Source of the DNA: Congeria kusceri
Taxonomy: Eukaryota; Mollusca; Bivalvia; Myida; Dreissenidae
Assembly (NCBI GenBank): GCA_027627225.1
Contig: CM051034.1
Span: forward strand, 10,701,261-10,765,260
Direction of reading: 5' to 3'
Length of the DNA: 64,000 bases
The position numbers and the translations under genes are program-made. Shown piece by piece: positions 12,292 to 26,372 of this stretch. The notes beneath the pieces are model-generated. The model had not been told where the DNA came from. It did not search any database and saw nothing but the letters and a program-made list of their open reading frames with translations. Position 1 is the stretch's first letter; the number at the start of each line of letters is the position of its first letter.

Positions 12292-14463
12292 TCAGGCTTT
12301 CAGCTGATAAATACATGAAATGCATGCATAAAACACTAGCCGCTCACGCCAACCTAGACCCCACCAAATGGAGATAGCGGCATCAAAATTTAAATCACCA
12401 TCACAGTTTGGTTTAATTTGAGTATGTTTTTTAAATGCAGTGTTGAAAAGAACCAGGACCTCAGCCGGAACCATCAACTCATTGGTATACAAGTCTGGGT
12501 GAAGTGACGAGTCATCAAAACTACTTTACTTGTCAACTACACTGGAGCGTTGGGGCGGGGCCGTAAAGCTGACACAGTCGTGCCCGTACCATCGGTATTT
12601 TTTAAGGTTAGTACATGATTATTGTCATGTATTCTACTATCTAATGTTTTCTTTTCCCGCCTGGCATTCTTCTTATCAACACCAGTAGGAAAAGCAAGAG
12701 TTTAACCCTTGTTGGGACTCTCCAACCCGTTTTAGAACTGAACTGTTCGCACATGAGCTCGACAATCAGAAGCCGGCATAGCGACTAGCCTTATCGCAGT
12801 AAATAAAACATAGTAAACTAGTGTATATGTACACTTATTGTATCTAAGTTACACTAGTACTCACAATATTGAGTAAACATGCACAGAAAACCTTTTTATT
12901 TTCACAGATTACTCAGCAGAGAGTACCTGGAACAGCTTGAAGATTGCAGGCGGCTGACCCCACCCACAGGTTCAGGTGTGACAGAAGACTGTTAATTTAT
13001 ATCTGGCATTGACATTTTGGGGTCAAATTCTTTTTTTGTTGTGTGACAGGAGGTCAAATCTGTTGATTGTTATGTAAAGAAACCCTTTTCTGGGGTCAAA
13101 TGGCATCTGAAATGTTACATTTATGTGGATTTTACCCCCAAAAATGCAGAAACTTAAAAAAAAAATTGTTCAAAACTGACTAAAAACCTATTCTGTAACA
13201 TTTAGAATGCCAATGAAGATTGTTTTCACTTCTGACTTAATATATTGTATCTGCTATGCCTATTAAAACTCAAACTTATGCTTAATTCTGAGTTAAAGTC
13301 ATGTTTTCCAGACGTACCCAAGTACATTTTTTTCTGTCTGAATTTTTGCCTCCAAACGCCATTATATGTGACATATTCAATTATTATTTTTTTCAATAAA
13401 TCTTCAAACCAGTGTAATAGGACTTCATGTTCTATCTCGAAATAGATCAGACTTATGAAAAATGTGGTTTTTAATCAAATTTGAAAGGGTTGGGTTCTCT
13501 TAAAGGTCAAATTACACCAAATCGGAAGTCTAATCCCCAGGGTTACATGCTGTCAGTTAGATAATAAACACATATGGTTCAGTGTATAATGCATATGATT
13601 TTAAAAATACAGTTTAAATGATATGTTTTGGTATCAATTTAAAGGTATATATGTAAGAAATAAGAAAAATACAGTTTTAGGCACTACTTTAAAATAATTG
13701 GTTCCCAGCTTCCTAACTTTTGGCCCATGTATTCATGCACAAAATGGCAGCCTCCATGCCCGTCAAAACCGGTGTGTTTATTCTAAGGTAAAAATTTTGA
13801 GTTACAACATATAGAATTTGTTGACATGCTGTTTTTTCAAAAGGTTATGGCCTTATCTTTCCAACGATGTATGGTGATATATTAGAAAGTAGCTTGGTCA
13901 TGGTGAAAATTGAAATCAAACATTGTATATTTTATATGTAACAATGAAGGAATTTATTTGCGCATGTGTAACCTTTAAGAACTTCAACTAATATTAGCCT
14001 TATGCTAAGATTTTGAAAATGGACTTTTACAAACACACTGTACTGGAAAAAATAACTGCCAGATGCCACCTTGACCCCATTTAGGGCTGTATTTTATGGG
14101 ATGGTTGCTCTAGGGGGCATTAGGGGGGTAAATATTTGAAATTAAAGCAAAATGTCCCTCGGAGTGGCAGTCCGAGACCCATTATGTTCATCGTGTTGTT
14201 TTTCAGTTTCATTTTGACATTAATTTGCATTTGTTCCAACAATTATCTCATTAATGTCATAATGCCTTGTGTTGTAATCCTGAATATTTATTTTAAGAAC
14301 CTGTAACTGACAATAATGCGCCGCAAAGGTCGTGTCCGCACTGGCCGATGCTTTGGCCATGATGACCGTCCGACCTGCCTACTTTGAATAATACCAATTT
14401 TCCTAATTTGCAAAGTTAACAGATCCTATTTACTTCATCTGTAATTTTGTAATTGTAGTTCAG
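12292..14463. repeat. Array unit 5 (short, 2172 bp)
   Basis: This short-type unit starts the second 4862-bp higher-order block. It carries a gaacagcttgaag variant shared with units 7 and 11, and a private tttttaatcaaat change near 13474. Confidence 0.95.
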
Positions 14464-17153
14464 TCAGGCTTTCAGCTGATAAATACATGAAATGCATGCA
14501 TAAAACACTAGCCGCTCACGCCAACCTTGACCCCACCAAATGGAGATAGCGGCATCAAAATTTAAATCACCATCACAGTTTGGTTTAATTTGAGTATGTT
14601 TATTAAATGCAGTGTTGAAAAGAACCAGGACCTCAGCCGGAACCATCAACTCATTGGTATACAAGTCTGGGTGAAGTGACGAGTCATCAAAACTACTTTA
14701 CTTGTCAACTACACTGGAGCGTTGGGGCGGGGCCGTAAAGCTGACACAGTCGTGCCCGTACCATCGGTATTTTTTAAGGTTAGTACATGATTATTGTCAT
14801 GTATTCTACTATCTAATGTTTTCTTTTCCCGCCTGGCATTCTTCTTATCAACACCAGTAGGAAAAGCAAGAGTTTAACCCTTGTTGGGACTCTCCAACCC
14901 GTTTTAGAACTGAACTGTTCGCACATGAGCTCGACAATCAGAAGCCGGCATAGCGACTAGCCTTATCGCAGTAAATAAAACATAGTAAACTAGTGTATAT
15001 GTACACTTATTGTATCTAAGTTACACTAGTACTCACAATATTGAGTAAACATGCACAGAAAACCTTTTTATTTTCACAGATTACTCAGCAGAGAGTACCT
15101 GGAACAGATTGAAGATTGCAGGCGGCTGACCCCACCCACAGGTTCAGGTGTGACAGAAGACTGTTAATTTATATCTGGCATTGACATTTTGGGGTCAAAT
15201 TCTTTTTTTGTTGTGTGACAGGAGGTCAAATCTGTTGATTGTTATGTAAAGAAACCCTTTTCTGGGGTCAAATGGCATCTGAAATGTTACATTTATGTGG
15301 ATTTTACCCCCAAAAATGCAGAAACTTAAAAAAAAAATTGTTCAAAACTGACTAAAAACCTATTCTGTAACATTTAGAATGCCAATGAAGATTGTTTTCA
15401 CTTCTGACTTAATATATTGTATCTGCTATGCCTATTAAAACTCAAACTTATGCTTAATTCTGAGTTAAAGTCATGTTTTCCAGACGTACCCAAGTACATT
15501 TTTTTCTGTCTGAATTTTTGCCTCCAAACGCCATTATATGTGACATATTCAATTATTATTTTTTTCAATAAATCTTCAAACCAGTGTAATAGGACTTCAT
15601 GTTCTATCTCGAAATAGATCAGACTTGTGAAAAATGTGGTTTTTATTCAAATTTGAAAGGGTTGGGTTCTCTTAAAGGTCAAATTACACCAAATCGGAAG
15701 TCTAATCCCCAGGGTTACATGCTGTCAGTTAGATAATAAACACATATGGTTCAGTGTATAATGCATATGATTTTAAAAATACAGTTTAAATGATATGTTT
15801 TGGTATCAATTAAGGTATATATGTAAGAAATAAGAAAAAATACAGTTTTAGGCACTACTTTAAAATAATTGGTTCCCAGCTTCCTAACTTTTGGCCCATG
15901 TATTCATGCACAAAATGGCAGCCTCCATGCCCGTCAAAACCGGTGTGTTTATTCTAAGGTAAAAATTTTGAGTTACAACACATAGAATTTGTTGACATGC
16001 TGTTTTTTCAAGTACATTTTTTTCTGTCTGAATTTTTGCCTCCAAACGCCATTATATGTGACATTTTCAATTATTATTTTTTTCAATAAATCTTCAAACC
16101 AGTGTAATAGGACTTCATGTTCTATCTCGAAATAGATCAGACTTATGAAAAATGTGGTTTTTATTCAAATTTGAAAGGGTTGGGTTCTCTTAAAGGTCAA
16201 ATTACACCAAATCGGAAGTCTAATCCCCAGGGTTACATGCTGTCAGTTAGATAATAAACACATATGGTTCAGTGTATAATGCATATGATTTTAAAAATAC
16301 AGTTTAAATGATATGTTTTGGTATCAATTTAAAGGTATATATGTAAGAAATAAGAAAAATACAGTTTTAGGCACTACTTTAAAATAATTGGTTCCCAGCT
16401 TCCTAACTTTTGGCCCATGTATTCATGCACAAAATGGCAGCCTCCATGCCCGTCAAAACCGGTGTGTTTATTCTAAGGTAAAAATTTTGAGTTACAACAT
16501 ATAGAATTTGTTGACATGCTGTTTTTTCAAAAGGTTATGGCCTTATCTTTCCAACGATGTATGATGATATATTAGAAAGTAGCTTGGTCATGGTGAAAAT
16601 TGAAATCAAACATTGTATATTTTATATGTAACAATGAAGGAATTTATTTGCGCATGTGTAACCTTTAAGAACTTCAACTAATATTAGCCTTATGCTAAGA
16701 TTTTGAAAATGGACTTTTACAAACACACTGTACTGGAAAAAATAACTGCCAGATGCCACCTTGACCCCATTTAGGGCTGTATTTTATGGGATGGTTGCTC
16801 TAGGGGGCATTAGGGGGGTAAATATTTGAAATTAAAGCAAAATGTCCCTCGGAGTGGCAGTCCGAGACCCATTATGTTCATCGTGTTGTTTTTCAGTTTC
16901 ATTTTGACATTAATTTGCATTTGTTCCAACAATTATCTCATTAATGTCATAATGCCTTGTGTTGTAATCCTGAATATTTATTTTAAGAACCTGTAACTGA
17001 CAATAATGCGCCGCAAAGGTCGTGTCCGCACTGGCCGATGCTTTGGCCATGATGACCGTCCGACCTGCCTACTTTGAATAATACCAATTTTCCTAATTTG
17101 CAAAGTTAACAGATCGTATTTACTTCATCTGTAATTTTGTAATTGTAGTTCAG
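14464..17153. repeat. Array unit 6 (long, 2690 bp)
   Basis: This long-type unit has its segment at 15491, recurring at 16009 (offset 518). It looks near-identical to unit 4, including unit 4's private substitutions. Confidence 0.95.
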
Positions 17154-19850
17154 TCAGGCTTTCAGCTGATAAATACATGAAATGCATGCATAAAACACTA
17201 GCCGCTCACGCCAACCTAGACCCCACCAAATGGAGATAGCGGCATCAAAATTTAAATCACCATCACAGTTTGGTTTAATTTGAGTATGTTTTTTAAATGC
17301 AGTGTTGAAAAGAACCAGGACCTCAGCCGGAACCATCAACTCATTGGTATACAAGTCTGGGTGAAGTGACGAGTCATCAAAACTACTTTACTTGTCAACT
17401 ACACTGGAGCGTTGGGGCGGGGCCGTAAAGCTGACACAGTCGTGCCCGTACCATCGGTATTTTTTAAGGTTAGTACATGATTATTGTCATGTATTCTACT
17501 ATCTAATGTTTTCTTTTCCCGCCTGGCATTCTTCTTATCAACACCAGTAGGAAAAGCAAGAGTTTAACCCTTGTTGGGACTCTCCAACCCGTTTTAGAAC
17601 TGAACTGTTCGCACATGAGCTCGACAATCAGAAGCCGGCATAGCGACTAGCCTTATCGCAGTAAATAAAACATAGTAAACTAGTGTATATGTACACTTAT
17701 TGTATCTAAGTTACACTAGTACTCACAATATTGAGTAAACATGCACAGAAAACCTTTTTATTTTCACAGATTACTCAGCAGAGAGTACCTGGAACAGCTT
17801 GAAGATTGCAGGCGGCTGACCCCACCCACAGGTTCAGGTGTGACAGAAGACTGTTAATTTATATCTGGCATTGACATTTTGGGGTCAAATTCTTTTTTTG
17901 TTGTGTGACAGGAGGTCAAATCTGTTGATTGTTATGTAAAGAAACCCTTTTCTGGGGTCAAATGGCATCTGAAATGTTACATTTATGTGGATTTTACCCC
18001 CAAAAATGCAGAAACTTAAAAAAAAAATTGTTCAAAACTGACTAAAAACCTATTCTGTAACATTTAGAATGCCAATGAAGATTGTTTTCACTTCTGACTT
18101 AATATATTGTATCTGCTATGCCTATTAAAACTCAAACTTATGCTTAATTCTGAGTTAAAGTCATGTTTTCCAGACGTACCCAAGTACATTTTTTTCTGTC
18201 TGAATTTTTGCCTCCAAACGCCATTATATGTGACATATTCAATTATTATTTTTTTCAATAAATCTTCAAACCAGTGTAATAGGACTTCATGTTCTATCTC
18301 GAAATAGATCAGACTTGTGAAAAATGTGGTTTTTATTCAAATTTGAAAGGGTTGGGTTCTCTTAAAGGTCAAATTACACCAAATCGGAAGTCTAATCCCC
18401 AGGGTTACATGCTGTCAGTTAGATAATAAACACATATGGTTCAGTGTATAATGCATATGATTTTAAAAATACAGTTTAAATGATATGTTTTGGTATCAAT
18501 TTAAAGGTATATATGTAAGAAATAAGAAAAAATACAGTTTTAGGCACTACTTTAAAATAATTGGTTCCCAGCTTCCTAACTTTTGGCCCATGTATTCATG
18601 CACAAAATGGCAGCCTCCATGCCCGTCAAAACCGGTGTGTTTATTCTAAGGTAAGGTAAAAATTTTGAGTTACAACACATAGAATTTGTTGACATGCTGT
18701 TTTTTCAAGTACATTTTTTTCTGTCTGAATTTTTGCCTCCAAACGCCATTATATGTGACATATTCAATTATTATTTTTTTCAATAAATCTTCAAACCAGT
18801 GTAATAGGACTTCATGTTCTATCTCGAAATAGATCAGACTTATGAAAAATGTGGTTTTTATTCAAATTTGAAAGGGTTGGGTTCTCTTAAAGGTCAAATT
18901 ACACCAAATCGGAAGTCTAATCCCCAGGGTTACATGCTGTCAGTTAGATAATAAACACATATGGTTCAGTGTATAATGCATATGATTTTAAAAATACAGT
19001 TTAAATGATATGTTTTGGTATCAATTTAAAGGTATATATGTAAGAAATAAGAAAAATACAGTTTTAGGCACTACTTTAAAATAATTGGTTCCCAGCTTCC
19101 TAACTTTTGGCCCATGTATTCATGCACAAAATGGCAGCCTCCATGCCCGTCAAAACCGGTGTGTTTATTCTAAGGTAAAAATTTTGAGTTTCAACATATA
19201 GAATTTGTTGACATGCTGTTTTTTCAAAAGGTTATGGCCTTATCTTTCCAACGATGTATGATGATATATTAGAAAGTAGCTTGGTCATGGTGAAAATTGA
19301 AATCAAACATTGTATATTTTATATGTAACAATGAAGGAATTTATTTGCGCATGTGTAACCTTTAAGAACTTCAACTAATATTAGCCTTATGCTAAGATTT
19401 TGAAAATGGACTTTTACAAACACACTGTACTGGAAAAAATAACTGCCAGATGCCACCTTGACCCCATTTAGGGCTGTATTTTATGGGATGGTTGCTCTAG
19501 GGGGCATTAGGGGGGTAAATATTTGAAATTAAAGCAAAATGTCCCTCGGAGTGGCAGTCCGAGACCCATTATGTTCATCGTGTTGTTTTTCAGTTTCATT
19601 TTGACATTAATTTGCATTTGTTCCAACAATTATCTCATTAATGTCATAATGCCTTGTGTTGTAATCCTGAATATTTATTTTAAGAACCTGTAACTGACAA
19701 TAATGCGCCGCAAAGGTCGTGTCCGCACTGGCCGATGCTTTGGCCATGATGACCGTCCGACCTGCCTACTTTGAATAATACCAATTTTCCTAATTTGCAA
19801 AGTTAACAGATCCTATTTACTTCATCTGTAATTTTGTAATTGTAGTTCAG
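17154..19850. repeat. Array unit 7 (long, 2697 bp)
   Basis: This long-type unit has its segment at 18181, recurring at 18706 (offset 525). It carries the AGGTA duplication in the first copy and the gaacagcttg variant. Confidence 0.95.
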
Positions 19851-22022
19851 TCAGGCTTTCAGCTGATAAATACATGAAATGCATGCATAAAACACTAGCC
19901 GCTCACGCCAACCTAGACCCCACCAAATGGAGATAGCGGCATCAAAATTTAAATCACCATCACAGTTTGGTTTAATTTGAGTATGTTTTTTAAATGCAGT
20001 GTTGAAAAGAACCAGGACCTCAGCCGGAACCATCAACTCATTGGTATACAAGTCTGGGTGAAGTGACGAGTCATCAAAACTACTTTACTTGTCAACTACA
20101 CTGGAGCGTTGGGGCGGGGCCGTAAAGCTGACACAGTCGTGCCCGTACCATCGGTATTTTTTAAGGTTAGTACATGATTATTGTCATGTATTCTACTATC
20201 TAATGTTTTCTTTTCCCGCCTGGCATTCTTCTTATCAACACCAGTAGGAAAAGCAAGAGTTTAACCCTTGTTGGGACTCTCCAACCCGTTTTAGAACTGA
20301 ACTGTTCGCACATGAGCTCGACAATCAGAAGCCGGCATAGCGACTAGCCTTATCGCAGTAAATAAAACATAGTAAACTAGTGTATATGTACACTTATTGT
20401 ATCTAAGTTACACTAGTACTCACAATATTGAGTAAACATGCACAGAAAACCTTTTTATTTTCACAGATTACTCAGCAGAGAGTACCTGGAACAGATTGAA
20501 GATTGCAGGCGGCTGACCCCACCCACAGGTTCAGGTGTGACAGAAGACTGTTAATTTATATCTGGCATTGACATTTTGGGGTCAAATTCTTTTTTTGTTG
20601 TGTGACAGGAGGTCAAATCTGTTGATTGTTATGTAAAGAAACCCTTTTCTGGGGTCAAATGGCATCTGAAATGTTACATTTATGTGGATTTTACCCCCAA
20701 AAATGCAGAAACTTAAAAAAAAAATTGTTCAAAACTGACTAAAAACATATTCTGTAACATTTAGAATGCCAATGAAGATTGTTTTCACTTCTGACTTAAT
20801 ATATTGTATCTGCTATGCCTATTAAAACTCAAACTTATGCTTCATTCTGAGTTAAAGTCATGTTTTCCAGACGTACCCAAGTACATTTTTTTCTGTCTGA
20901 ATTTTTGCCTCCAAACGCCATTATATGTGACATATTCAATTATTATTTTTTTCAATAAATCTTCAAACCAGTGTAATAGGACTTCATGTTCTATCTCGAA
21001 ATAGATCAGACTTATGAAAAATGTGGTTTTTATTCAAATTTGAAAGGGTTGGGTTCTCTTAAAGGTCAAATTACACCAAATCGGAAGTCTAATCCCCAGG
21101 GTTACATGCTGTCAGTTAGATAATAAACACATATGGTTCAGTGTATAATGCATATGATTTTAAAAATACAGTTTAAATGATATGTTTTGGTATCAATTTA
21201 AAGGTATATATGTAAGAAATAAGAAAAATACAGTTTTAGGCACTACTTTAAAATAATTGGTTCCCAGCTTCCTAACTTTTGGCCCATGTATTCATGCACA
21301 AAATGGCAGCCTCCATGCCCGTCAAAACCGGTGTGTTTATTCTAAGGTAAAAATTTTGAGTTACAACATATAGAATTTGTTGACATGCTGTTTTTTCAAA
21401 AGGTTATGGCCTTATCTTTCCAACGATGTATGGTGATATATTAGAAAGTAGCTTGGTCATGGTGAAAATTGAAATCAAACATTGTATATTTTATATGTAA
21501 CAATGAAGGAATTTATTTGCGCATGTGTAACCTTTAAGAACTTCAACTAATATTAGCCTTATGCTAAGATTTTGAAAATGGACTTTTACAAACACACTGT
21601 ACTGGAAAAAATAACTGCCAGATGCCACCTTGACCCCATTTAGGGCTGTATTTTATGGGATGGTTGCTCTAGGGGGCATTAGGGGGGTAAATATTTGAAA
21701 TTAAAGCAAAATGTCCCTCGGAGTGGCAGTCCGAGACCCATTATGTTCATCGTGTTGTTTTTCAGTTTCATTTTGACATTAATTTGCATTTGTTCCAACA
21801 ATTATCTCATTAATGTCATAATGCCTTGTGTTGTAATCCTGAATATTTATTTTAAGAACCTGTAACTGACAATAATGCGCCGCAAAAGTCGTGTCCGCAC
21901 TGGCCGATGCTTTGGCCATGATGACCGTCCGACCTGCCTACTTTGAATAATACCAATTTTCCTAATTTGCAAAGTTAACAGATCCTATTTACTTCATCTG
22001 TAATTTTGTAATTGTAGTTCAG
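19851..22022. repeat. Array unit 8 (short, 2172 bp)
   Basis: This is a short-type unit. It has the atgcttcattc variant also seen in unit 0, and cgcaaaagtcg instead of cgcaaaggtcg near 21884. Confidence 0.95.
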
Positions 22023-24198
22023 TCAGGCTTTCAGCTGATAAATACATGAAATGCATGCATAAAACACTAGCCGCTCACGCCAACCTAGACCCCACCAAAT
22101 GGAGATAGCGGCATCAAAATTTAAATCACCATCACAGTTTGGTTTAATTTGAGTATGTTTTTTAAATGCAGTGTTGAAAAGAACCAGGACCTCAGCCGGA
22201 ACCATCAACTCATTGGTATACAAGTCTGGGTGAAGTGACGAGTCATCAAAACTACTTTACTTGTCAACTACACTGGAGCGTTGGGGCGGGGCCGTAAAGC
22301 TGACACAGTCGTGCCCGTACCATCGGTATTTTTTAAGGTTAGTACATGATTATTGTCATGTATTCTACTATCTAATGTTTTCTTTTCCCGCCTGGCATTC
22401 TTCTTATCAACACCAGTAGGAAAAGCAAGAGTTTAACCCTTGTTGGGACTCTCCAACCCGTTTTAGAACTGAACTGTTCGCACATGAGCTCGACAATCAG
22501 AAGCCGGCATAGCGACTAGCCTTATCGCAGTAAATAAAACATAGTAAACTAGTGTATATGTACACTTATTGTATCTAAGTTACACTAGTACTCACAATAT
22601 TGAGTAAACATGCACAGAAAACCTTTTTATTTTCACAGATTACTCAGCAGAGAGTACCTGGAACAGATTGAAGATTGCAGGCGGCTGACCCCACCCACAG
22701 GTTCAGGTGTGACAGAAGACTGTTAATTTATATCTGGCATTGACATTTTGGGGTCAAATTCTTTTTTTGTTGTGTGACAGGAGGTCAAATCTGTTGATTG
22801 TTATGTAAAGAAACCCTTTTCTGGGGTCAAATGGCATCTGAAATGTTATTTATATGGATTTTACCCCCAAAAATGCAGAAACTTAAAAAAAAAATTGTTC
22901 AAAACTGACTAAAAACCTATTCTGTAACATTTAGAATGCCAATGAAGATTGTTTTCACTTCTGACTTAATATATTGTATCTGCTATGCCTATTAAAACTC
23001 AAACTTATGCTTAATTCTGAGTTAAAATCATGTTTTCCAGACGTACCCAAGTACATTTTTTTCTGTCTGAATTTTTGCCTCCAAACGCCATTATATGTGA
23101 CATATTCAATTTTTTTTTTTTTCAATAAATCTTCAAACCAGTGTAATAGGACTTCATGTTCTATCTCGAAATAGATCAGACTTATGAAAAATGTGGTTTT
23201 TATTCAAATTTGAAAGGGTTGGGTTCTCTTAAAGGTCAAATTACACCAAATCGGAAGTCTAATCCCCAGGGTTACATGCTGTCAGTTAGATAATAAACAC
23301 ATATGGTTCAGTGTATAATGCATATGATTTTAAAAATACAGTTTAAATGATATGTTTTGGTATCAATTTAAAGGTATATATGTAAGAAATAAGAAAAAAT
23401 ACAGTTTTAGGCACTACTTTAAAATAATTGGTTCCCAGCTTCCTAACTTTTGGCCCATGTATTCATGCACAAAATGGCAGCCTCCATGCCCGTCAAAACC
23501 GGTGTTTTATTCTAAGGTAAGGTAAAAATTTTGAGTTACAACACATAGAATTTGTTGACATGCTGTTTTTTCAAAAGGTTATGGCCTTATCTTTCCAACG
23601 ATGTATGGTGATATATTAGAAAGTAGCTTGGTCGTGTTGAAAATTGAAATCAAACATTGTATATTTTATATGTAACAATGAAGGAATTTATTTGCGCATG
23701 TGTAACCTTTAAGAACTTCAACTAATATTAGCCTTCTGCTAAGATTTTGAAAATGGACTTTTACAAACACACTGTACTGGCAAAAATAACTGCCAGATGC
23801 CACCTTGACCCCATTTAGGGCTTTATTTTATGGGATGGTTGCTCTAGGGGGCATTAGGGGGGTAAATATTTGAAAATTAAAGCAAAATGTCCCTCGGAGT
23901 GGCAGTCCGAGACCCATTATGTTCATCGTGTTGTTTTTCAGTTTCATTTTGACATTAATTTGCATTAGTTCCAACAATTATCTCATTAATGTCACAATGC
24001 CTTGTGTTGTAATCCTGAATATTTAGTTTAAGAACCTGTAACTGACAATAATGCGCCGCAAAGGTCGTGTCCGCACTGGCCGATGCTTTGGCCATGATGA
24101 CCTTCCGACCTGCCTACTTTGAATAATACCAATTTTCCTAATTTGCAAAGTTAACAGATCCTATTTACTTCATCTGTAATTTTGTAATTGTAGTTCAG
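22023..24198. repeat. Array unit 9 (short, 2176 bp)
   Basis: This short-type unit has more private changes: a lost acat (tgttatttatatgg near 22850), an extended T run near 23109, and the AGGTA duplication near 23515. Its acaacacatag variant matches the first segment copies of the long units. Confidence 0.95.
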
Positions 24199-26372
24199 TC
24201 AGGCTTTCAGCTGATAAATACATGAAATGCATGCATAAAACACTAGCCGCTCACGCCAACCTAGACCCCACCAAATGGAGATAGCGGCATCAAAATTTAA
24301 ATCACCATCACAGTTTGGTTTAATTTGAGTATGTTTTTTAAATGCAGTGTTGAAAAGAACCAGGACCTCAGCCGGAATCATCAACTCATTGGTATACAAG
24401 TCTGGGTGAAGTGACGAATCATCAAAACTACTTTACTTGTCAACTACACTGGAGCGTTGGGGCGGGGCCGTAAAGCTGACACAGTCGTGCCCGTACCATC
24501 GGTATTTTTTAAGGTTAGTACATGATTATTGTCATGTATTCTACTATCTAATGTTTTCTTTTCCCGCCTGGCATTCTTCTTATCAACACCAGTAGGAAAA
24601 GCAAGAGTTTAACCCTTGTTGGGACTCCCCAACCCGTTTTAGAACTGAACTGTTCGCACATGAGCTCGACAATCAGAAGCCGGCATAGCGACTAGCCTTA
24701 TCGCAGTAAATAAAACATAGTAAACTAGTGTATATGTACACTTATTGTATCTAAGTTACACTAGTACTCACAATATTGAGTAAACATGCACAGAAAACCT
24801 TTTTATTTTCACAGATTACTCAGCAGAGAGTACCTGGAACAGATTGAAGATTGCAGGCGGCTGACCCCACCCACAGGTTCAGGTGTGACAGAAGACTGTT
24901 AATTTATATCTGGCATTGACATTTTGGGGTCAAATTCTTTTTTTGTTGTGTGACAGGAGGTCAAATCTGTTGATTGTTATGTAAAGAAACCCTTTTCTGG
25001 GGTCAAATGGCATCTGAAATGTTATTTATATGGATTTTACCCCCAAAAATGCAGAAACTTAAAAAAAAAATTGTTCAAAACTGACTAAAAACCTATTCTG
25101 TAACATTTAGAATGCCAATGAAGATTGTTTTCACTTCTGACTTAATATATTGTATCTGCTATGCCTATTAAAACTCAAACTTATGCTTAATTCTGAGTTA
25201 AAATCATGTTTTCCAGACGTACCCAAGTACATTTTTTTCTGTCTGAATTTTTGCCTCCAAACGCCATTATATGTGACATATTCAATTATTATTTTTTTTC
25301 AATAAATCTTCAAACCAGTGTAATAGGACTTCATGTTCTATCTCGAAATAGATCAGACTTATGAAAAATGTGGTTTTTATTCAAATTTGAAAGGGTTGGG
25401 TTCTCTTAAAGGTCAAATTACACCAAATCGGAAGTCTAATCCCCAGGGTTACATGCTGTCAGTTAGATAATAAACACATATGGTTCAGTTTATAATGCAT
25501 ATGATTTTAAAAATACAGTTTAAATGATATGTTTTGGTATCAATTTAAAGGTATATATGTAAGAAATAAGAAAAAAATACAGTTTTAGGCACTACTTTAA
25601 AATAATTGGTTCCCAGCTTCCTAACTTTTGGCCCATGTATTCATGCACAAAATGGCAGCCTCCATGCCCGTCAAAACCGGTGTGTTTATTCTAAGGTAAA
25701 AATTTTGAGTTACAACACATAGAATTTGTTGACATGCTGTTTTTTCCACAGGTTATGGCCTTATCTTTCCAACGATGTATGGTGATATATTAGAAAGTAG
25801 CTTGGTCATGGTGAAAATTGAAATCTAACATTGTATATTTTATATGTAACAATGAAGGAATTTATTTGCGCATGTGTAACCTTTAAGAACTTCAACTAAT
25901 ATTAGCCTTCTGCTAAGATTTTGAAAATGGACTTTTACAAACACACTGTACTGGAAAAAATAACTGCCAGATGCCACCTTGACCCCATTTAGGGCTGTAT
26001 TTTATGGGATGGTTGCTCTAGGGGGCATTAGGGGGGTAAATATTTGAAAATTAAAGCAAAATGACCCTCGGAGTGGCAGTCCGAGACCCATTATGTTCAT
26101 CGTGTTGTTTTTCAGTTTCATTTTGACATTAATTTGCATTTGTTCCAACAATTATCTCATTAATGTCATAATGCCTTGTGTTGTAATCCTGAATATTTAT
26201 TTTAAGAACCTGTAACTGACAATAATGCGCCGCAAAGGTCGTGTCCGCACTGGCCGATGCTTTGGCCATGATGACCGTCCGACCTGCCTACTTTGAATAA
26301 TACCAATTTTCCTAATTTGCAAAGTTAACAGATCCTATCTACTTCATCTGTAATTTTGTAATTGTAGTTTAG
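24199..26372. repeat. Array unit 10 (short, 2174 bp)
   Basis: This short-type unit shares tgttatttatatgg with unit 9. It has ttttttccacagg (25742) where the other units have ttttttcaaaagg. Confidence 0.95.
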
